This document shows positions 58,356-64,000 of a DNA stretch of 64,000 nucleotides, in pieces (the first letter of the stretch is position 1; each line of letters begins with the position of its first letter). The stretch comes from Mya arenaria (lineage: Eukaryota > Mollusca > Bivalvia > Myida > Myidae), in NCBI RefSeq assembly GCF_026914265.1, contig NC_069135.1, forward strand, positions 19,880,548 through 19,944,547, in the 5' to 3' direction. The notes under the pieces were generated by a model. The model was not told where the DNA came from, ran no database searches, and worked only from the letters and a program-made list of their open reading frames with translations. The position numbers and the translations under genes are program-made.

Positions 58356-60124
58356 CCTGATGATAAGATGATGAGTAAATTGAGAAAAATACAAGTGTAT
58401 TCCGAGAACAGAAAGATGAAAAAATGGACTGATTTCGAAATAGAAAAGAACTGAAGTTTTATTGTTGTTGTTATAGAAGTAAGAACTTTAAATAGCATTT
58501 CAGTAAGATTTAAAAGTTTTTTTCGTCATTGAAAATTGCATAATCTGACTTCATATTTGGGTTCACCATTTCGCATTACAACACGTTTTTAGAACAAAAA
58601 ACACGAACAAATATACAACTGTACAAATTTGTCATCTTGAGTATGAGGTGCAGAATGAACGTCTGACAATTCTCGCGATAATGGTGTTGCTTTTTATCAT
58701 TCTTTTTTAAGTCTGCTTAATAAAATAGTAATATAAACAGAAATTCTACATATGGTCTATGAATTTTTGGAACATCCCTCGTATATTCGTTTACATCAAT
58801 GCAGATTTTACACTAACTCTCACTGGAAAAAAGGCGAAATTTTAGCAAACAGATATCGCGTTTTTTTTTCTTGGACATTTTCAAAAGACGCGGGGAGGGG
58901 TCACGATGGCCCTAATAGACTTCTGTAGAAAACCCAAGTGAACATGATAAATATTCGTCAATGGCTGTCTAAACCAACAAGAGACTGTGTTCTATATGTC
59001 ATATAGTAATATAGTAATAAACTAATATTGTACTAATAAAATATTGGCTACCATTCAGCAGAACGGTGAAGAAAAATCGAAGAAGAAATAAGAAAAATGA
59101 TTCTTGCATTGTCACTGTACACGTTATTCGCCATAAGTAACTAGCATATGTACTTATTTGTGGAACATTAAGACTCTCATGTTACATAATACAGTATTAA
59201 GACGAAGCAGAACTAAAAGAAGAAGAATATTTCGGTTAGCCAGGGCCCGTATTCACAAAAACATCTTAGTTTGATACATTTTCAATTCCATTCATTAAAA
59301 AGTTGTGGATTTTCTAAGTTGGATTGAAAGGAACAGTACAAATTATCTAACAAATACAATACAATTCAAGTAAAACTAATTCAGGTTATTCCTTGTTAAG
59401 GTGTTGACAATTTTACGAACATGTAATAACCTTGCAGGAAACTAAATGATATAGTCGAGAATATTGAAGTATTGAGTTACATTTGTAGTAAGCAAAAATA
59501 CCGACGATTTTAAACATAGACCATAGACAAAAGGTAATTATGGCTCCGAAAATCACCTGAACATTATTTAACCTGATTCGCAAATAAGAGACATTAATGA
59601 ATATGCCTTAATTCATGGAAATCTGTGAGGTTGAGTTCTTATAAACTACAAAACCTCCAATAACCTCTATGTTTCACTGATCGTTCGGAGGCGGTTACTT
59701 CAACATTGATCAATACAGATATTTAGATGTTTGTGAAGTATTTCTTTGTTGTTTTGAGACGTTGTGCGTTAATCGTTAAGTGTATGTCCATCCGTGACAG
59801 TGTGCCTCTTTACAGGTTATTCTTTTATTTACAAAAAACATAAAACACAGTAATTGTTAATCTTAATTGATATCGGAGTACAGAGCGTTTTATATAATTT
59901 TCAATTTCTAAAACATATGTAATGTAAGGACAAAACACACTGTTTTCCGCCACCACAGGTTCACATGCATGTCTGTCGCACGCTTCCGATGATGAATCTG
60001 AACGTTCAGGTATGTTCAGTTGTTACAATGTTAAAGCTCGATGTCTGTTCCGTTGATATATTTACTTTATGTAATTTGTGTACTGAAATCCGGCGTTTCA
60101 ATTGTATAATCTGGCATTCCAATT
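58356..60124. other. Spacer between lectin copy 3 and laccase copy 2
   Basis: The part 58560-58990 matches 9310-9710. The rest has no paralog here. Around 59243, GGGCCCGTATTCACAAAAAC resembles the end of another dispersed repeat. No gene is recognised. Confidence 0.4.
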
Positions 60125-61795
60125 AGTGACTGAGGTATATCTGTTCAGTAGAAGGCTCATGCCTTTAACTGTATGTGTAGCCTTATGACAGACAATGCAC
60201 AAACAAATCGTCTGGAGTACCGGCTATTATACACACAGCAGCGTACAAACCCCGATGTATAACGAAGGTATCCTTAATCAGATATATCAGGATCAAGGTC
60301 AGGGATCGTATGAGCTGTCCAAGAAGAATGTTTTCCATTTGAAGTCATTGCAATTACTGTAAACTTAACAATTCTCATTCTTGGATAGATACATATAATC
60401 CGACATGTTCTGGGTCGAGTATCCTACTATTTTAATGACCTGAAATGAACATGATGAATGGCCGTGTATGTGAATATGGTGAGCCCCAGGCTGCTCATTA
60501 CCATGGCTAGTGAATACAAATTGGTTTGTTTGTCCTCCGTCCTTTGACATTGTATTCGCACAATGACATATTTTTTTCTGCCTCACCTCAGCACTACAGA
60601 ACATAGAGATTGTTCACCTTCTGATTGCATTACTAATGAAACTGTCTGCAAAATGAAATTATAAACATTTGCTGATGCATTCCGGGCCGGCTGGGAGCTC
60701 CAAGAAAAGTTTAGAAAATATTCTTAAATTTCAGTATGATCTTGACAATAATCAGGGATGGCATTCGTCCTCTTAATGTCATTAAAGGTAAGGCATGTTA
60801 TCTATTTATCCCCGTGTTATTATAAGAATGGACAATTCATAACAACGCATTGGTCACTTTGATTGCGATTTCTCAGCAAAATTGGTTGATCGGATTTCGT
60901 TGCATCCCTTTCAAGAGTTCCAGTAATTGTCAATTTCTTGATCTGTCTTCAAAATAATATATGTGATCGTTCAATAGAATAAAAGCATCAGCTTCTATAA
61001 CCTTAGTATCTAAAGCATCCGATTAAACTAGAGTGATAAGATGTCCGTCGATCGAAATCAAAATGAAAACGATATTCTTCCTCCTATTATTCTGAACTTG
61101 TATTCAATATTTTGTTTCATCTCGAAAATGTGTAACGGAGTGTTGTTATGTGTCCTGCCATCTTTTAACGATCTACCTCTTCCGTTCATTGGCACAGAGT
61201 ATATCTCCAGGTTTGTAAAGAAGGTATTATCGAAAGGCCCAAACTCGATCCCTGTGTTGTCAGTCAATTTGGTAACCACGGATATTTCCTACCAAATGCA
61301 GATCCTCACTCCATGCGTGATTGTATTTAGTCAAACTCAGAATGCGCTCTGGCTTCTAATTTGCGATATAAGTAGGGTCTCGGCATTGTTAACAATGAAA
61401 TCGTTCTGGCAAATCGGAAATTGGGTAACGAATCTAGAAACATCAATCCACAGTGTCCTTCTCAAATTGAATACATGCCAGTCTTGTCTTGTCGTTAAAA
61501 GGTTTATTTGTCGCACAAGATTTGATCCTCCGTCCTCCGTAGACATCTAGAGTTTGACTCGACATTTGCCTGTTAATCCTAATGATATGGTATGGAATGT
61601 GGTACCCGAATGCAAATACAAAGTCTATGGAACGGTTGCTGCTTCCGGGTCCAATACATTAGCATTGTATACAAAGATATTTCCGTCATGTAGGTAAACA
61701 AGCTTGTCTTATTGATCTACCATTGACCGCTTATAGTTAACATCCATTGAAAACTCACAAATATAATTTGTTCTTTGGCATTTTTCTCGTTCCAT
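60125..61795 (-). pseudogene. Laccase copy 2, full length but decayed
   Basis: Traces of the whole protein can be followed in shifting frames. N-terminal: NYICEFSMDVN and DKLVYLHDGN (about 61690-61790). Then INRQMSSQTLDVYGG (about 61545-61590), LWIDVSRFVTQFPI (about 61420-61460), GRGRSLKDGRTHNNT and YKFRIIGG (61058-61279), and FILLNDHIYYFED (about 60940-60990). The type-1/type-3 copper motif is HHIHIHGHS (about 60440-60480, followed by a small internal duplication). C-terminal: KDTFVIHRGLYAAV (about 60230-60275) and THTVKGMSLLLN (about 60140-60180). Many stops and frameshifts are present. The HWHG and HSHxG motifs are destroyed. Confidence 0.82.
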
Positions 61796-62218
61796 ACCAG
61801 TCCTAGTTTCGATAACCAACATCATCGCTATTCCAATATGGTACCGATTCATTGTCATAAAGTGGAATAAACACGCTTAAAATGATATTTAATGAATTGC
61901 AATCTAATTGCAATGATAAAACATAATGTTGGATGTTACTTCATCGCGCATTTTTAAAGTTTTAACTATTCACGCAACTCTACAACGACTTAAATTCGAT
62001 AATCTGCTTCGTTTGCCTCCCTTTGATTTTTTTTTTTAATGTAAGAGACAAGTTTGCATTGCACGGTGTGTGGACTTGATCTCAAAATAAATGTTGAAAC
62101 TCTATACAAGTAAGCCAAAAAAGCGTGTCACTAGGAGTTAAATTTATAGGTAATCTCAAGTGTTAAGATATTTGAGAGGCCGTGAAACAGTAATTGTTCA
62201 TGTATGCAAGAGCAACCT
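61796..62218. other. Flank before type B array 3
   Basis: No gene. Matches 34116-34411 and 9740-9892. Confidence 0.6.
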
Positions 62219-62706
62219 AATGTGCACTTCGGCATTCTGGAACGTGCACAACGGTATACAAGTTCGGGCACAACGGCATTTCGGTACGTGCACTAGGGCA
62301 TTAAATAACGTGCACAACGGCATTCTGGTACGTGCACTAGGGCATTTAAGAACGTGCACAAAGGCATTCGGGTACATTCACAACTGCATTTCGGTACGTG
62401 CACAACGGAATTCAAGTTCAGACACAACGGCATTTCGGTACGTGCACTAGGGCATAAAAGAACGTGCACAACGGCATTCGGGTACGTGCACAACGACATT
62501 CAAATTCGGGCACAACGGCATTTCGGTACGTGCATTAGGGTATTTAAGTTCGGGCATAACGGCATTCTGGTACGTGCACAACGACATTCAAATTCGGGCA
62601 CAACGGCATTTCGGTACGTGCACTAGGGCATTTAAGAACGTGCACAGCGGCATTCGGGTACATGTAGAACTGCATTGAAGTACGTGCACTCAGCCAATCA
62701 GATACG
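62219..62706. repeat. 22-bp minisatellite array, type B, locus 3
   Basis: About 22 units closely resembling those at 9893-10992, including the GTGCACTAGGGCAT and AAATTCGGGCAC variants. It ends abruptly inside a unit (CAGATACGTGCG) and runs into the post-array spacer 250-300 bases further in than the other loci, indicating a deletion. Confidence 0.92.
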
Positions 62707-63777
62707 TGCGCAGTCTTAATTTGAATGCAACCGGTCTTAGAATTTAACCTACATTTACCGCCAATGAAATTGCAGATTGGCAATCATTAAGTACTAGACT
62801 TAATCATTAAGATTTTCAACTTTTGCGGATGTCAGAAATTGCGTTGACAATGTGTCAGCCAATGAGGTTGTTTTCTAAGTCAGTTAGATTACCTGAATTA
62901 ACCTCAATAATTGAGATGAGGTCCTTCGCTACGTTCAATCCACCCATTCTTAATCATTAACATGTTAATTCATTTCATTTAACTATTACATTGAAAGGAA
63001 TTAAAATGCCACACTTACTCGCTCCATAACAACACGTACACATGGCGTTCCGCAACCTATCGAATAAAGAATAAGAGAAAGAGTTCACGATGCAATGATT
63101 CCGAAAGTACCAAATTAAAAATAAATGAACCGTAAACAATGTTAATACTTGTAAGTTCGATGTCAAACCGATTAAATAGAAGGATTGTCGCGTTTGATCT
63201 TCAACCTACCATATACACATATTGGTGTCACGTTTGTTCCAGTGCAGATAGCGGATTTATGTATCACTAGCGGACTCGGGCGAGGACACACACGACCCCA
63301 CCACCCAGCTGAGCCAAGTGAAGTTTTGGTATCATACTCAGAATTGTAGAGGAGTTATGCATAAATTAAGACCAAACACAACATTAAGTGGTCCCGCTCT
63401 AATGTCAAATCCAGGATCCACTCGTGTAAATCCCTTGATTTACACCGAGGCCACAGTTAATAAAGAGTTTGTTTGGCTTTAACCGACCGACTAATAAAAC
63501 CCCCAACCCGTAAATTTGTTTAGCCTTAAAACATATTTTCGTTTTCACTACAAATTTAAGAACGACCAAAATGAAAAAAATCTACACTCTTAAAATCTTG
63601 GTAGGAAAACCAACAATTCATGAATTGTGTCCTGTATCATCTTGTGTATATACAATAATTAATATATTTCTATTTCATATAGCTCATCTCATTCAGTAAA
63701 AAATACATCTTATTTAACAAAACAAACACAAAAACGAGTTTCAGAGTGTGTTTTTGTCGCGCGCGAGCACGCGCTCA
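62707..63777. other. Spacer after type B minisatellite (recurring)
   Basis: Matches 11285-12349 and 39040-40062. No gene. Confidence 0.6.
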
Positions 63778-63779
63778 CG

Positions 63780-63811
<32 letters not shown>

Positions 63812-63878
63812 TGTGTGTGTGTGTGTGTGCATGTACGTGCGTGCGTGCGTGCATGTGTGTTTGTGTGTGTGTGTGTTT
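63778..63878. repeat. (GT)n microsatellite
   Basis: GT repeat with GC steps, paralogous to 12350-12515 and 40063-40160. Confidence 0.9.
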
Positions 63879-64000
63879 ACAAGTATCATATTTTGGTAAC
63901 TTTATATTGTAAAAATACAATCATTGAAGCTTTAAGATCCGATTTATACTTGCAAAAATAATCAAACAAGTAGCAAACATGTAAGAATGTTTTCCTTAAC
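63879..64000. other. Spacer to window end
   Basis: Matches 12530-12645. No gene. Confidence 0.5.

Overview
This is eukaryotic DNA: AT-rich and gene-poor, with split genes using GT-AG introns, long minisatellites, microsatellites, SINEs, foldback MITEs and retrotransposons. The contents point to a bivalve mollusc or a close lophotrochozoan: SUEL/rhamnose-binding-type lectin domains, three-domain laccases, a tRNA-headed SINE, a palindromic MITE of a kind I recall as common in bivalve genomes, and a Ngaro-type retrotransposon. The species cannot be fixed from the sequence alone.

The window is best read as a repeatedly duplicated and rearranged ancestral segment. The order of landmarks in that segment is: flank, 22-bp minisatellite (type A), spacer, membrane lectin gene on the minus strand, long spacer, flank, 22-bp minisatellite (type B), spacer with a GT microsatellite, laccase on the minus strand, 32-bp minisatellite, spacer. 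Unit 1 is about 1-18500. Unit 2 is about 18500-53000 and is heavily rearranged. It holds a lectin fragment, laccase fragments, a LINE, an intact-looking lectin, a greatly expanded type B array, and a greatly expanded 32-bp array split by a 5.2-kb Ngaro element. Unit 3 is about 53000-64000, with a lectin reduced to one exon and a decayed laccase.

The lectin genes are the best-preserved genes. Copy 1 (3485-6311) and copy 2 (27393-29611) share one architecture: SUEL-like lectin domain, CUB-like domain over two exons, Thr-rich mucin stalk, transmembrane segment, and a basic cytoplasmic tail. All splice sites and intron phases agree between the copies. Copies 3 and 4 are exon-level remnants. The laccase copies are all broken: one has lost the type-1 copper region and carries stops, one is full length but frameshifted throughout, and three are short remnants. 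Lectin and laccase genes both lie on the minus strand.

The Ngaro element (44181-49358) keeps gag, RT-RNase H and tyrosine-recombinase regions plus the diagnostic A1-B1-A2-B2 split direct repeats, but carries several inactivating lesions. Much of the remaining sequence is spacer that recurs two to four times in the window. Comparing those copies dates insertions and exposes a 0.3-kb inversion, deletions and one locus where a minisatellite is absent.
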